A stretch of 64,000 nucleotides of DNA, from NCBI RefSeq assembly GCF_028288225.1, contig NZ_JAQBOC010000016.1, positions 50,123 through 114,122 on the forward strand. The letters are read 5' to 3'. Under the pieces are notes generated by a model that worked only from the letters and a program-made list of their open reading frames with translations, did not search any database and was not told where the DNA came from. The stretch's first letter is position 1, and each line of letters begins with the position of its first letter. Shown here piece after piece: positions 7,724-16,503 of the stretch. The translations under genes and the position numbers were made by a program. The stretch comes from Mucilaginibacter sp. Lineage in GTDB: Bacteria; Bacteroidota; Bacteroidia; Sphingobacteriales; Sphingobacteriaceae.

Positions 7724-9631
7724 ATGAATCAACAATTTCTTGTTTCACTGTGGTGGGTACTGCCCGTCGTAGTAATTTTTGTTATGTACAAATCTGTTTT
7801 GCGTGTTTTTTTCGGTATGATCATAGTGCCGGATGACCGCATTGGTTTAGTGGTAAAAAAGTATGCCCTTTCGGGCGATAAGCGCTTGCCCGACGGTCGT
7901 ATTATTGCCATAAATGGTGAAGCCGGCATGCAGGCAAAAGCGCTTGCACCGGGTTTATACTGGCGTATGTGGCCCTGGCAATACACCATTACTATGGAAT
8001 CTTTTACCATTATTGAACAGGGTAAGCTTGGCCTGGTTAAAGCCAAAGATGGCTCACCCATGGATATGGGCCGTGTATTGGGCAAGCCCGTTGATTGCGA
8101 CAAGTTCCAGGATGCAATTGCGTTTCTGAACAATAAGGGGCAAAAAGGTCCGCAGGCAGCTTTTTTAACCCCGGGTAGTTATCGGATCAATACCTTTTTG
8201 TTTGAGATAGTTATGGTTCCTATTACCCAGGTCCATGAGAACAAAGTTGGTATAGTTACCACGCTGGATGGTGAGCCGCTTGACAAAGGCGAAATTGCCG
8301 GTGTATCTGTTGCAGGGCACAAAAACTACCAGGACCCAATGGCATTTATTAATGCCGGCGGTATGAAGGGTTTACAAGAAGACGTGATACTTGCAGGTAC
8401 TTATTACCTAAATCCATGGTTTGTTATTGTTGAACAGGTAGATATGATCTATATCCCGATTGGTTACGTAGGTGTGGTAAACTCCTTTGTTGGGCCCGAG
8501 GGAAAAGATACCAGCGGCGAAGGCTTTAAGCATGGTAACATTGTTAAGCGTAATGAAAAAGGGGTATGGGATCAACCGCTTGATCCTGGTAAACACCCGG
8601 TGAACATTTATACCCATGCGGTGGAGGTTGTACCAACAACCAATATTGTACTAAACTGGGCCGACAGTCGCACAGAAGCGCATGAGCTTGATAAAAACCT
8701 GTGTACAATTACCGTGCGTTCATCCGATGGTTTTACATTTAACCTTGATGTATCGCAGATCATCCACATTCCGCGTAATGAAGCGCCAAAAGTAATTGCG
8801 CGTTTTGGTAATATGAAGAACCTGGTTTCGCAAGTGCTGGAGCCAACTATTGCCAACTACTTCCGTAACTCGGCACAAAAAAGCGACGTGATAGAGTTTT
8901 TGGCAAACCGGATCCAAAGGCAGGATGATGCAAAATTGCATATTAGCAAGGTATTGGATGATTACAATGTGGTAGGGGTGGATACGCTGATCGGCGACAT
9001 TGTGCCTCCGCCGGCATTAATGAAAACCTTAACCGACCGTAAATTAGCCGAGCAGGAAAAGGTAACGTATGAGATCCAGCGTCATGCTCAAATTGAGCGT
9101 AAAGAGTTTGAAAGCGCCAAAGCAGGTGCCGATATGCAGCCGGAAGTAGTAAAATCAACCCGCCAGGTAGAGATAAACACGCAGATGGCTGCTTCAAAAG
9201 TTGCGGCATCACGTGGTGAGGCCGAAGCCAAAACCATCAACGCCAAAGCAGATGCAGAGGTAAGGATCACGATTGCCAAAGCCGATGCAGAATCAAAAAC
9301 CGTTAACGCCAAGGCCGATGCTAACGCAACCGAAGTAAATGGTATGGCTGAAGCAGCTAAAATTAAGGCGATAGGTTTATCAGAGGCCGAAGTAACCAAA
9401 CAAAAAACTGAGGCCATGGGTACAGAGCAATACGCAATTGTACGTGTAGCCGAAGCTTTAGCAACGCATGGTATCAAATTAGTACCTGATATACTGGTGA
9501 GCGGAAAAGATGGTGGAGGTAGTGGTATGATAGATGCTTTAATTGGCTCTGAAATGCTTAAAAAATTGCAGCATGCCAATGGGGTGAGTAGTGAAAAAGT
9601 AAGTGGTGATGGAAAAGCAGCTAGCGAGTAA
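7724..9631 (+). CDS. SPFH/band 7 (flotillin-like) membrane protein
   Basis: The 635-residue protein has an N-terminal membrane segment (about 5-35), long SPFH/band-7 segments (about 35-400) and an alanine/glutamate-rich coiled coil (about 440-560: AKAGADMQPE, ASRGEAEAKTINAKADAE, then repeated AKADAE units). It ends in a polar tail after GIKLVPDILVSG. Flotillin-like proteins form large ring assemblies that organise membrane microdomains. This one is longer than bacterial FloT (about 500), mainly because the front half holds repeated 'GYVGVV'-like strands between 45 and 280. A terminator-like hairpin follows at 9668. No NfeD-type partner gene is adjacent. Confidence 0.85.
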   Translation: MNQQFLVSLWWVLPVVVIFVMYKSVLRVFFGMIIVPDDRIGLVVKKYALSGDKRLPDGRIIAINGEAGMQAKALAPGLYWRMWPWQYTITMESFTIIEQGKLGLVKAKDGSPMDMGRVLGKPVDCDKFQDAIAFLNNKGQKGPQAAFLTPGSYRINTFLFEIVMVPITQVHENKVGIVTTLDGEPLDKGEIAGVSVAGHKNYQDPMAFINAGGMKGLQEDVILAGTYYLNPWFVIVEQVDMIYIPIGYVGVVNSFVGPEGKDTSGEGFKHGNIVKRNEKGVWDQPLDPGKHPVNIYTHAVEVVPTTNIVLNWADSRTEAHELDKNLCTITVRSSDGFTFNLDVSQIIHIPRNEAPKVIARFGNMKNLVSQVLEPTIANYFRNSAQKSDVIEFLANRIQRQDDAKLHISKVLDDYNVVGVDTLIGDIVPPPALMKTLTDRKLAEQEKVTYEIQRHAQIERKEFESAKAGADMQPEVVKSTRQVEINTQMAASKVAASRGEAEAKTINAKADAEVRITIAKADAESKTVNAKADANATEVNGMAEAAKIKAIGLSEAEVTKQKTEAMGTEQYAIVRVAEALATHGIKLVPDILVSGKDGGGSGMIDALIGSEMLKKLQHANGVSSEKVSGDGKAASE

Positions 9632-9667
9632 CAGGTAGTTTGCAGCAGGCTCCAAATTAAACGGATC

Positions 9668-9704
9668 AGACTTTCGAAACTTTAAAATTTCGGAAGTCTT
9701 TTTG
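9668..9704 (+). terminator. Intrinsic terminator-like hairpin (AGACTT family)
   Basis: AGACTTTCGAAA pairs with TTTCGGAAGTCT with one mismatch, and a run of T follows on the + strand. It lies 36 bp after the SPFH gene. A similar palindrome (AGACTTACGAAG) lies at 44290-44322, so the hairpin itself belongs to a repeat family. Confidence 0.65.
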
Positions 9705-9715
9705 TTTAAACAATA

Positions 9716-10648
9716 TTAAAGCTTTTCGATTTCTTCAATTGAAAGCTCTGTAAATTTAGAGATTTGTATAAGCGGCAAACCGTCTTTTTTCATTTCCCGG
9801 GCAATAGCAACGGCCTTCTCAAATTTTCCTTTTTCAATGCCCTTTTTTAAGCCTTTTTTCATACCCTTTTCAATGCCCTTTTCCATACCTTTTTCCATAC
9901 CTTCCTTCAGTGCATAGTCCAATACATTTTTATTGTCCCATTTATATTTCATGCTGCTATCGTACATTGTTTTTTCCTCCTTTGTCAAATTAGTATATTC
10001 GGCAATACTGAACAATTTCTCAAATATGGGTTTGCGCAGGTACATTGGAATCTTATCCATCCGGCTCATATTCTTTAAAATATAAAGCCATTTGTCTAAA
10101 TCAGTTTCCAGTTCAGTATCCTCTTTTACAAATTTACTTAATTCCAAATAAATGTAGCCCAGCTTATTGTAAAATATTTCACCTGTTTCCCTGTTGCACA
10201 GGCAAATATCATGCAAATATTCCTTGCCCGGGCTTATTTGTAAAGTGAAATCTTCTAATAAAGCCACAAGATAAACTTCTGTAAGATTATACGCCCACTC
10301 ACTTCGCCGCCCTCTTGGAGCCTGATCGCTGATTAGCCGCGATGTATAGAACAAAGCCCTTTCTTTAAAATTACCTTGCCTGCCACGCTGCACTTCAATT
10401 AAAAATTGTTCGCCATTATCTCCCGTACAAAGCAAGTCGAATATCGCAGCACCTTCATCCTTTATATCGCCGTGGTGCTCATTTTTATTATACACAAGAT
10501 CAATAATATGTTTGCGTCCCCGGAATACTTCGTTTAAAAAAGCGATCAATAAATCTTTGTTCGGCTCACTACCAAAAATTTTCTTAAATGCAAAATCAAC
10601 CAATGGGTCGATGTATTTTCCGGGAGCAGCGGGTTTGGTTTCAGGCAT
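9716..10648 (-). CDS. Rpn family (PD-(D/E)XK) recombination-promoting nuclease/putative transposase
   Basis: The 310-residue protein starts at MPETKPAAPGKYIDPLVDFA, followed by FKKIFG, the hallmark opening of the Rpn/PDDEXK-transposase group. The nuclease core shows DEGAAIFDLLC (metal Asp) and EQFLIEVQR (ExQ) at about 80-105. The C-terminus holds a tandem four-residue repeat, (M/I/L)(E/K)KG seven times, then a basic helix. Rpn proteins are DNA endonucleases that stimulate RecA-independent recombination. I prefer ATG 10648 to 10702 because the upstream residues do not fit the family. It is a single gene, not an insertion sequence; no inverted ends are seen. Confidence 0.88.
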   Translation of the reverse strand: MPETKPAAPGKYIDPLVDFAFKKIFGSEPNKDLLIAFLNEVFRGRKHIIDLVYNKNEHHGDIKDEGAAIFDLLCTGDNGEQFLIEVQRGRQGNFKERALFYTSRLISDQAPRGRRSEWAYNLTEVYLVALLEDFTLQISPGKEYLHDICLCNRETGEIFYNKLGYIYLELSKFVKEDTELETDLDKWLYILKNMSRMDKIPMYLRKPIFEKLFSIAEYTNLTKEEKTMYDSSMKYKWDNKNVLDYALKEGMEKGMEKGIEKGMKKGLKKGIEKGKFEKAVAIAREMKKDGLPLIQISKFTELSIEEIEKL

Positions 10649-10772
10649 ATTCAAATATAGAACTTTGCAAGACATTTTGAAGGAAACTTCAAATACTCCC
10701 AAACCTCAATCACCCAAATGTTAAATAATGTTATCCCAATAAAAATTAAATGCCGTTTAGATATATTTACGC

Positions 10773-11507
10773 ATGATTAGAAATATACTTATCATTTGTT
10801 TTTGTTTTTTTGGGATGTTAACTGCCCACGGCCAGTCGGTATTCAGTGGACGGTTGCTGGAGAGTAAAACCCGCGTAGTACTGCACGCAATCCGCATAGA
10901 AAATTTAAGTACCAGGCTAAAAACAATCAGCGATGACAGGGGGCAATTTAGCATAGCAGCCAAGCCCGGCGACCTGCTGGTTTTTAATGGCTTTGCCTAC
11001 CAGCCGGATACATTGCTGATAACCGACATGCACGCCCGGGAGATTTTCATGGAGCCTAAAACCACATTGCTTAACCAGGTAACTATTACTGATACCAGCG
11101 GTACGTCGAAAGCAAATCCAAATGCAGTGCAGCATTATGACCCTGTGTTTCATGGGCAGGCGGTTGTTTACCAGCGCGATGCAAAATTTCTTAAACCTGT
11201 GGGTGGAATAGCCATCCGTTTACATTACTGGACAAAAGATGAGCACAGGAAGCGAAAAGCAGCTCAAACAGCTAAAGAACGCGAAATAAGCGAACACATC
11301 AGCAATATATTTACCCCTTTGAACGCGAGTAATTACGTGCCTTTAAAAGGTGCGGATATGGATAATTTTTTGATGCTGTACACCCCTGATGTTAAAGAAT
11401 ATACGGATAAGCGCTTTGAATTAGTACCTTATCTAAATGCCTGCTACCAAAACTGGCAAACACTCACACCGGAGCAGCGTAAAGCCGCGGATATATTTGG
11501 GAAATAG
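10773..11507 (+). CDS. Secreted protein with carboxypeptidase-like regulatory domain
   Basis: The 244-residue product has a Sec signal peptide (to about AHGQ, residue 21) and then a CarboxypepD_reg-like beta-sandwich (about 22-95) with the usual SGRLLE...LHAIRIENLSTRLKTISDDR and FSIAAKPGDLLVFNGFAYQP pattern. The remaining 150 residues, including a lysine-rich helix DEHRKRKAAQTAKEREISEH, have no family I recognise. It is an exported, probably periplasmic protein. The gene stands alone between the divergent Rpn gene and the convergent mla operon. Confidence 0.75.
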   Translation: MIRNILIICFCFFGMLTAHGQSVFSGRLLESKTRVVLHAIRIENLSTRLKTISDDRGQFSIAAKPGDLLVFNGFAYQPDTLLITDMHAREIFMEPKTTLLNQVTITDTSGTSKANPNAVQHYDPVFHGQAVVYQRDAKFLKPVGGIAIRLHYWTKDEHRKRKAAQTAKEREISEHISNIFTPLNASNYVPLKGADMDNFLMLYTPDVKEYTDKRFELVPYLNACYQNWQTLTPEQRKAADIFGK

Positions 11508-11511
11508 AGAT

Positions 11512-11637
11512 CAGAGGCCGGAGGTTTTAGAGATTAGTTGTGTTAAGGGATCATCAGTTGTGTTAAGAGATTATAAAGACCAGAGATTAGTTCGCTACCA
11601 AAACTAATCTCTGGTCTCTAACCTCTGATCACTTCTT
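11512..11637. repeat. Repeat family with AGAGATTAG/CTAATCTCT words
   Basis: Words such as gatcagaggccggaggtttt and agagattag in the left half recur inverted on the right as ctaatctctggtctctaacc, so the region between two convergent genes can fold into a long hairpin. A partial copy (ggttggagattagagattag) occurs at 44138-44160. It ends at the mlaD stop codon. Confidence 0.6.
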
Positions 11638-12615
11638 TTTAAGACTATCCGCCTTTGCCTTCGCCCTGTTTTTAAAAAATCCTTTCAGCAAAAAGTTGTG
11701 CTGCGCTGCTTCAAGGTCATCATTTAATTTAATAGAACTTTGCTGCAGGTTATTCAAAGTGCTTTGAACCTGTGCAGCGGCCTTAGGGTCGTTTAATAAA
11801 ACACCCATGGCATTATCTGTAGAATTTAGCTTATTGCTGGCCTTGTTCAGGTTGTCAGTTATTGTTGATGCATTTGCAGCCGCTTGCTGCAGTTGTGTTA
11901 TTGCTGCTTTTATCCGGCTAAAGGCCACGGTATCGGTAAGAACTTTATCGGCAAAGCCGCCTTTGGTATTCATTTTATTGCTAAAATGGTCAAGCTCGGT
12001 TGCCAGGTGGGCGGCGCTTGTGGTAGCCGCCTGCAGGTTTTGCATTGATTTACGCAGTTGTTCACCCATCAGACTGTCTGCCAGTAAAGTGCCTACAGTA
12101 CCCTTACCCTGTAATATTTTATGACTTAACAGTTTAAAGTCTGTAGTTATTGAAAGCAGGTTTCGATTGTTTTGCTGCAGGGTTTTTAACATATCGTCTG
12201 TTGAAGTCAGCTTTTCAGCCTGTAAAACATCGCCAGCCTGCACTTCGGGGGCCTGCGGGCTGCCGCCGTCAATAACGATGATCTTATTGCCAATAAACCC
12301 GTCGGAACTGATGCGTACACCTGCATTTCGATGAATAAATTGCTGAACACTTTGATCCACCTTCATTTGCACATCAACCTGCGATGTTCCAATAAAGCGA
12401 ATGCTGGTGATGTTACCAACCTTCACGCCCGAAAACCAAACATCATTTCCCTTTTTTAAGCCGGCAACATCTTCAAAAACAGCGCTTATCTGGATGTTTT
12501 TGGCAAAGCTTTTTTGCTGGCCGCCCAGTGTAAATACACCAAGTATAAATATAATAAGGCCGAGCGATAAAAATATCCCCACCGTTATTGCTTTTCTATT
12601 TTCTATTGCAGCCAT
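11629..12615 (-). CDS. mlaD: MlaD/MCE family lipid-binding protein
   Basis: The 328-residue protein has one N-terminal membrane anchor (ITVGIFLSLGLIIFILGVFT, about 10-29), an MCE domain (about 38-120: ISAVFEDVAGLKKGNDVWFS, GVKVGNI...SDGFIGNKIIVIDGG) and a long helical C-terminal part. MCE proteins form hexameric rings in the periplasm that shuttle phospholipids between the membranes under control of an MlaE/MlaF ABC engine. It is the last gene of the leftward mlaE-mlaF-mlaD unit, 18 bp after mlaF. Confidence 0.9.
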   Translation of the reverse strand: MAAIENRKAITVGIFLSLGLIIFILGVFTLGGQQKSFAKNIQISAVFEDVAGLKKGNDVWFSGVKVGNITSIRFIGTSQVDVQMKVDQSVQQFIHRNAGVRISSDGFIGNKIIVIDGGSPQAPEVQAGDVLQAEKLTSTDDMLKTLQQNNRNLLSITTDFKLLSHKILQGKGTVGTLLADSLMGEQLRKSMQNLQAATTSAAHLATELDHFSNKMNTKGGFADKVLTDTVAFSRIKAAITQLQQAAANASTITDNLNKASNKLNSTDNAMGVLLNDPKAAAQVQSTLNNLQQSSIKLNDDLEAAQHNFLLKGFFKNRAKAKADSLKKK

Positions 12616-12633
12616 AAAATATGCTATAAATAT

Positions 12634-13407
12634 CTATTGTATAAAATTATAATCAAAAAATGGTTTTACTCTTTCGTCGTTAGTATCAAACACTTCATCA
12701 AAAGTACCTACCCGCTGAAACTGCCCGTCAAGCAGCATCGCAATGCGGTCGCCGGTTGATTTGGCACAGGTAAGATCATGGGTGATGATAATGGATGACG
12801 TATTATATTGTTGCTGAACCTGGTTTATCAGGTCGTTGATCTCTATACAGGTAATGGGGTCGAGGCCGGCCGTAGGCTCATCATAAAGCATTATTTCCGG
12901 GTTCAATATAAGCGTGCGGGCGATGCCGATACGTTTACGCTGCCCGCCTGATAGTTCTGCAGGCATTTGGTTTATAGTTTGCAACAAACCAACAGAATCA
13001 AGCACTTCCTCAACAGCCTTATCTATTTCAGCGCGGGTAATACCCTTGCGGTTACGCACCAGCGGGAATTCCAGGTTTTTCCGCACGGTCATACTATCAT
13101 ATAAGGCACTGCTCTGAAAAGAAAAACCTATTCTTATCCGCAGCTCCTGTAATTCTTTATCACTAATGGTGGTTACTTCCTGTCCCAATACTTCAATGGT
13201 TCCCGCGTCAGGTTTAAGCAAACCCGATATCAGTTTTATCAAAACAGATTTTCCGGTGCCTGAACGGCCCAGCACAACCAGGTTCTCGCCCTGGTAAAGG
13301 TCAAGATCAATCCCGCGCAGCACAGCAAAATCTTCAAAAGCCTTTGCAATACCCCTTATGGTGATAACCGGGTTTTTATAATCAATATGTGCTTTTTGTT
13401 TTCCCAT
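12634..13407 (-). CDS. mlaF: ABC transporter ATP-binding protein (MlaF type)
   Basis: The 257-residue ATPase has a Walker A (GRSGTGKS, about 48-55), the signature LSGGQRKRIGIAR and a Walker B (IMLYDEPTAGLDP), followed by the switch His in IIITHD. Such proteins energise MlaE/MCE phospholipid transport across the inner membrane. It lies 4 bp after mlaE and 18 bp before mlaD in the same direction, which supports the Mla assignment over other ABC families. Confidence 0.93.
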   Translation of the reverse strand: MGKQKAHIDYKNPVITIRGIAKAFEDFAVLRGIDLDLYQGENLVVLGRSGTGKSVLIKLISGLLKPDAGTIEVLGQEVTTISDKELQELRIRIGFSFQSSALYDSMTVRKNLEFPLVRNRKGITRAEIDKAVEEVLDSVGLLQTINQMPAELSGGQRKRIGIARTLILNPEIMLYDEPTAGLDPITCIEINDLINQVQQQYNTSSIIITHDLTCAKSTGDRIAMLLDGQFQRVGTFDEVFDTNDERVKPFFDYNFIQ

Positions 13408-13411
13408 ATTT

Positions 13412-14221
13412 TTAACGGAAGTTACTGGTTATCTGCACAATAATAATTTCTTCAATAAACACCAAAAACATAGCAGTTACAACCGCACCGTTAGCTGCCT
13501 TACCTACACCCTCGGTGCCTTTGTTTGAATAATATCCCTGGTAGCAGCCAACAATGCCGATAGTAAAACCAAATACTATGGATTTGATTAATGAAGCTGT
13601 AAAATCAAGAAACTGTAGCGGCTGAAATACCTGCTGCATAAAACTGGTATAGCTGGTGCCTTCATTTTGGGCGACATTTAAATAGCCACCCAATAAAGCG
13701 ATAAAGCCGGTATAGGTTGCCAAAACGGGTATAGTTATGGTAGTTGCTATTACCCGTGTACAAACTAAATATTTAAAAGGCTTGGTGCCCGATACCTCCA
13801 TAGCATCAATTTGCTCGGTTACCCGCATAGAGCCAAGCTCGGCGCCGATGCTTGAGCCAACCTTGCCTGATGCTATTAAAGCAGTAACCAGTGGGGCAAG
13901 CGCCCGCATAATGGCTATGGATACTAATGATGGCAGCCATGATGTTGCGCCAAACTCCAGGAGCGACGGACGGGATTGCTTGGTAAATATAAGCCCCACT
14001 ATAAAACCGGTAACAGTTATTAAAGTAAATGAGCGCACGCCAACTTCAAAACACTGTCTTATTATTTCTTTAAATTCAAAAGGGGGTACAAAAGCTTCGC
14101 GAAAAAAGCGAAGTATAAACAGGTGGATATTATAGACGCTGGAAAAAAAATCAGACAACTTCTGGCTAAACTTCGAACGTTTTTTATGTTTAGTGGGTGA
14201 TGTGCTGCTTACTGGATCCAT
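13412..14221 (-). CDS. mlaE: MlaE family ABC transporter permease
   Basis: This membrane subunit of the Mla/MCE transporter carries the family core GFIVGLIFTKQSRPSLLEFG, then ALAPLVTALIASGKVGSSIG, then AELGSMRVTEQIDAMEVSGT (the coupling helix region), and about five or six hydrophobic segments. From ATG 14221 (MDPVSSTSPTKHKKRS) it has 269 residues; an upstream ATG at 14245 would add eight residues. The basic N-terminal tail before the first helix is typical of Bacteroidota members. It heads the mlaEFD unit. Confidence 0.92.
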   Translation of the reverse strand: MDPVSSTSPTKHKKRSKFSQKLSDFFSSVYNIHLFILRFFREAFVPPFEFKEIIRQCFEVGVRSFTLITVTGFIVGLIFTKQSRPSLLEFGATSWLPSLVSIAIMRALAPLVTALIASGKVGSSIGAELGSMRVTEQIDAMEVSGTKPFKYLVCTRVIATTITIPVLATYTGFIALLGGYLNVAQNEGTSYTSFMQQVFQPLQFLDFTASLIKSIVFGFTIGIVGCYQGYYSNKGTEGVGKAANGAVVTAMFLVFIEEIIIVQITSNFR

Positions 14222-14245
14222 TAATTGTGATAAAAATAAATGCAA

Positions 14246-14882
14246 ATTATCTTGCTAAACTACAAACAATCCTACCAGATGTTTGATGGTTTGAACCGGG
14301 TGCCCAAATTAATAAGGAATAAAACTTTTTAAACTGTTTATGAACCTCAAGAAATGACCCGGTAAATTGTAATAAAAGTATTACACCCATTAGAAATAAA
14401 AATATGTAAATATGGGTAAATTACATCAATTAATAATATATATAGATTAATTTAAAATTAAGAAATGTAAAAATAATATTATGTCAAACCTCTTAATTGC
14501 AATTACTTTTGTACGATCAATTATAAACTAATTGCCTTATTATAAGCATTTAAATAGCAATTGCCGCAGGCTCTTGTATGTTTTCTGTTACCTTTTTATT
14601 GGCGAAGCGTCGTACCCAAAGCTATGTAAATTGCCGTTTTACTAATAAACGTGCCGAAAAGTTTTGTAGGTGCAAACCTAAGTTTTATTGGTACAAATAA
14701 GTTACATGAGTTTGAAAATTACATCCTTGAATTGTAAAATTTTGTTATTTGGGTTTTCAATGCTTTTTATAACGGGCTTTGTGGTACTCAAAATAACCGG
14801 TTTCAGTTTCGCACCGGATAATTGATGGATAATATTGCACCTGAAACTAGACAATAATTAGCATATTGTAAAGATTAATTAC
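14246..14882. other. Long AT-rich intergenic region
   Basis: This 637-bp gap separates divergent mlaE and the GH26 gene. It holds an AT-rich stretch (14380-14530) probably containing the promoters, no clear repeat from the families found elsewhere in the window, and one small frame with a membrane segment (14706-14825). Confidence 0.5.
14706..14825 (+). CDS. Possible small single-pass membrane peptide (39 aa)
   Basis: ATG at 14706 opens a 39-codon frame with a basic start (MSLKITSLNCK) and one clear hydrophobic helix (ILLFGFSMLFITGFVVL), ending with TGA at 14823-14825. The N-in basic end and helix length suit a small membrane protein. It lies 57 bp upstream of the GH26 gene and could be a leader or an independent micropeptide. 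Only coding features support it, so it is weak. Confidence 0.3.
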   Translation: MSLKITSLNCKILLFGFSMLFITGFVVLKITGFSFAPDN

Positions 14883-15992
14883 ATGAAAAAAAAATACATC
14901 CCGCTCCTGGTAATATTACTCAACTCCTGCGTGAAGGCGCAGCTTAACAATCCCTGTGACCTACGGGCTACTAAAGAAACTAAGGCACTTTTTAACAGTA
15001 TGCAGCGCCTGGTAGGAGCGGGGGTAATTTTTGGTCACCATGACGATGCCGGTTACGGTGTTAACTGGAAATTTGCAGATGACAGCTCGGACGTAAAAGC
15101 TGTGACCGGAACGTACCCCGGATTGTATGGCTGGGACCTGGCAAAAATTGAGCACGACAGTACAAAAGACATTAATAAACTACCGTTTGATCTGCAGAAA
15201 AAGCGGGTAAAAGAAGCCTATCAGCGGGGAGGGATCAATACATTTTGCTGGCACATGGATAACCCGGCTAATGGCAAAACCGCCTGGGATACTACCATGC
15301 GAACTGTGGCTGATATTATTCCCGGCGGTACATCTCATGAAGTATATGTAGGTTATCTTGATCGCGCAGCAAAATATCTTGGCGATTTGAAAGGTAATAA
15401 CGGTGAGGCAATCCCTGTCCTTTTCAGGCCCTTTCATGAGCTTACAGGTAACTGGTTTTGGTGGTGTAAAAATACCAGCACGCCAGGTGAGTTTAAAACC
15501 CTATGGCAGTTTACCATTGATTACCTGCGCAATAAAAAGAAGCTGCATAACTTGCTGATTGTTTATTCTGTTGCTGATTTTGATTCGGAAGCTGAATTTA
15601 TGGAACGTTATCCCGGAGATAATTATGTTGATGTGATCGGCTTTGATAACTATTGCCGCAAAGATATTGCCTTATTTGAAAAGAACCTGCACAAGCGTAT
15701 GGCCTTGCTGGATATTATTGCTGCCAAACATCATAAACTATCGTGCCTGGCCGAAACCGGTTACCTGAACATCCCCACTGCCGACTGGTGGACACAGGTT
15801 TTATTGCCTGCCTTAATTAAACATAAAACATCATATGTGCTTACGTGGCGCAATGCAGGAATTGAACAATATTATGCGCCATATCCCGGTCAGCTAAGTG
15901 CTGATGATTTTAAAAAGTTTGCAGGCGACGGGCATTTGATTTTCCAAAACAGACTTACACCGCTCGCAATTTATGGAAAAGTATTAAAATGA
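14883..15992 (+). CDS. Glycoside hydrolase family 26, mannan endo-1,4-beta-mannosidase
   Basis: The 369-residue protein has the GH26 catalytic pair: acid/base Glu186 in PVLFRPFHELTGNWFWW and nucleophile Glu291 in SCLAETGY. GHHDDAGYG and WHMDNP are also conserved family blocks. It cleaves internal beta-1,4-mannosyl bonds in mannan or glucomannan. The N-terminus (MKKKYIPLLVILLNSC) looks like a lipoprotein signal with Cys16, so it may be displayed at the cell surface rather than freely secreted. No partner PUL genes adjoin it. Confidence 0.93.
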   Translation: MKKKYIPLLVILLNSCVKAQLNNPCDLRATKETKALFNSMQRLVGAGVIFGHHDDAGYGVNWKFADDSSDVKAVTGTYPGLYGWDLAKIEHDSTKDINKLPFDLQKKRVKEAYQRGGINTFCWHMDNPANGKTAWDTTMRTVADIIPGGTSHEVYVGYLDRAAKYLGDLKGNNGEAIPVLFRPFHELTGNWFWWCKNTSTPGEFKTLWQFTIDYLRNKKKLHNLLIVYSVADFDSEAEFMERYPGDNYVDVIGFDNYCRKDIALFEKNLHKRMALLDIIAAKHHKLSCLAETGYLNIPTADWWTQVLLPALIKHKTSYVLTWRNAGIEQYYAPYPGQLSADDFKKFAGDGHLIFQNRLTPLAIYGKVLK

Positions 15993-16079
15993 TTTTATAA
16001 AACAAATGGGTAAATAAGCCGTTAGAGAGCTGTATTGTAAAAGTAAAAAATTAACTTTTAAACAATTTTACACGCAGCT

Positions 16080-16101
16080 TATATTTGATTTTTTATATTT
16101 G
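16080..16101 (+). promoter_or_regulatory. Putative promoter (two TATATTTG -7 boxes)
   Basis: TATATTTG occurs at 16080-16087 and again at 16094-16101, matching the Bacteroidota -7 consensus TAnnTTTG. The first has a TTTT -33-like box 20 bases upstream. The ATG of the next gene follows at 16107, so a transcript from the second box would have almost no leader. It probably drives the carbonic anhydrase cluster. Confidence 0.4.
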
Positions 16102-16106
16102 CCCCA

Positions 16107-16439
16107 ATGAAGATCAGGAATTTTAGAGTATTGACAGGCGCTTTTTTTATGTTCATCTTTTGTGCAAAGATGGTTATATCCATTGCTCCCGTATTTCTAA
16201 ACCTTGATAACAAAGTAGTTAATGCAGTGATCACTCAACTGGAGCATGAGTCAAAAACCGAGAAGAATGACCCGGAAAAGGACATTGCAAAAGACAAAAA
16301 AGTTTTCGATGAGAATTATCTCCATTCGATTGAATACATCACATTTGTTATAGAAACAAATGTATTGCACAATTTAGAGAGCTCTCTTTATACACAGGTA
16401 TATCACCCTGTTGTGCCCACCCCGCCTCCGAACGCATAA
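16107..16439 (+). CDS. Small exported or membrane-anchored protein, first in SulP/carbonic anhydrase cluster
   Basis: The 110-residue protein has a hydrophobic N-terminus (ALTGAFFMFIFCAKMVISIA-like, about 10-30) acting as signal or anchor, a charged middle (KTEKNDPEKDIAKDKK) and a proline-rich end (VVPTPPPNA). It matches no family I can name. It is 64 bp upstream of the SulP gene in the same direction, so it may belong to the same transcript and associate with the transporter, but that is inference. Confidence 0.65.
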   Translation: MKIRNFRVLTGAFFMFIFCAKMVISIAPVFLNLDNKVVNAVITQLEHESKTEKNDPEKDIAKDKKVFDENYLHSIEYITFVIETNVLHNLESSLYTQVYHPVVPTPPPNA

Positions 16440-16503
16440 AATGATTTATCCGCACTCCAGCGGACTGTTTAATTCATTTATATTTTAATCAAATTTTTCT
16501 TTT

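Noticed and set aside
12401..14135. Plus-strand frames over the mla operon
   Set aside because: They are antisense shadows of mlaD, mlaF and mlaE with no recognisable product.
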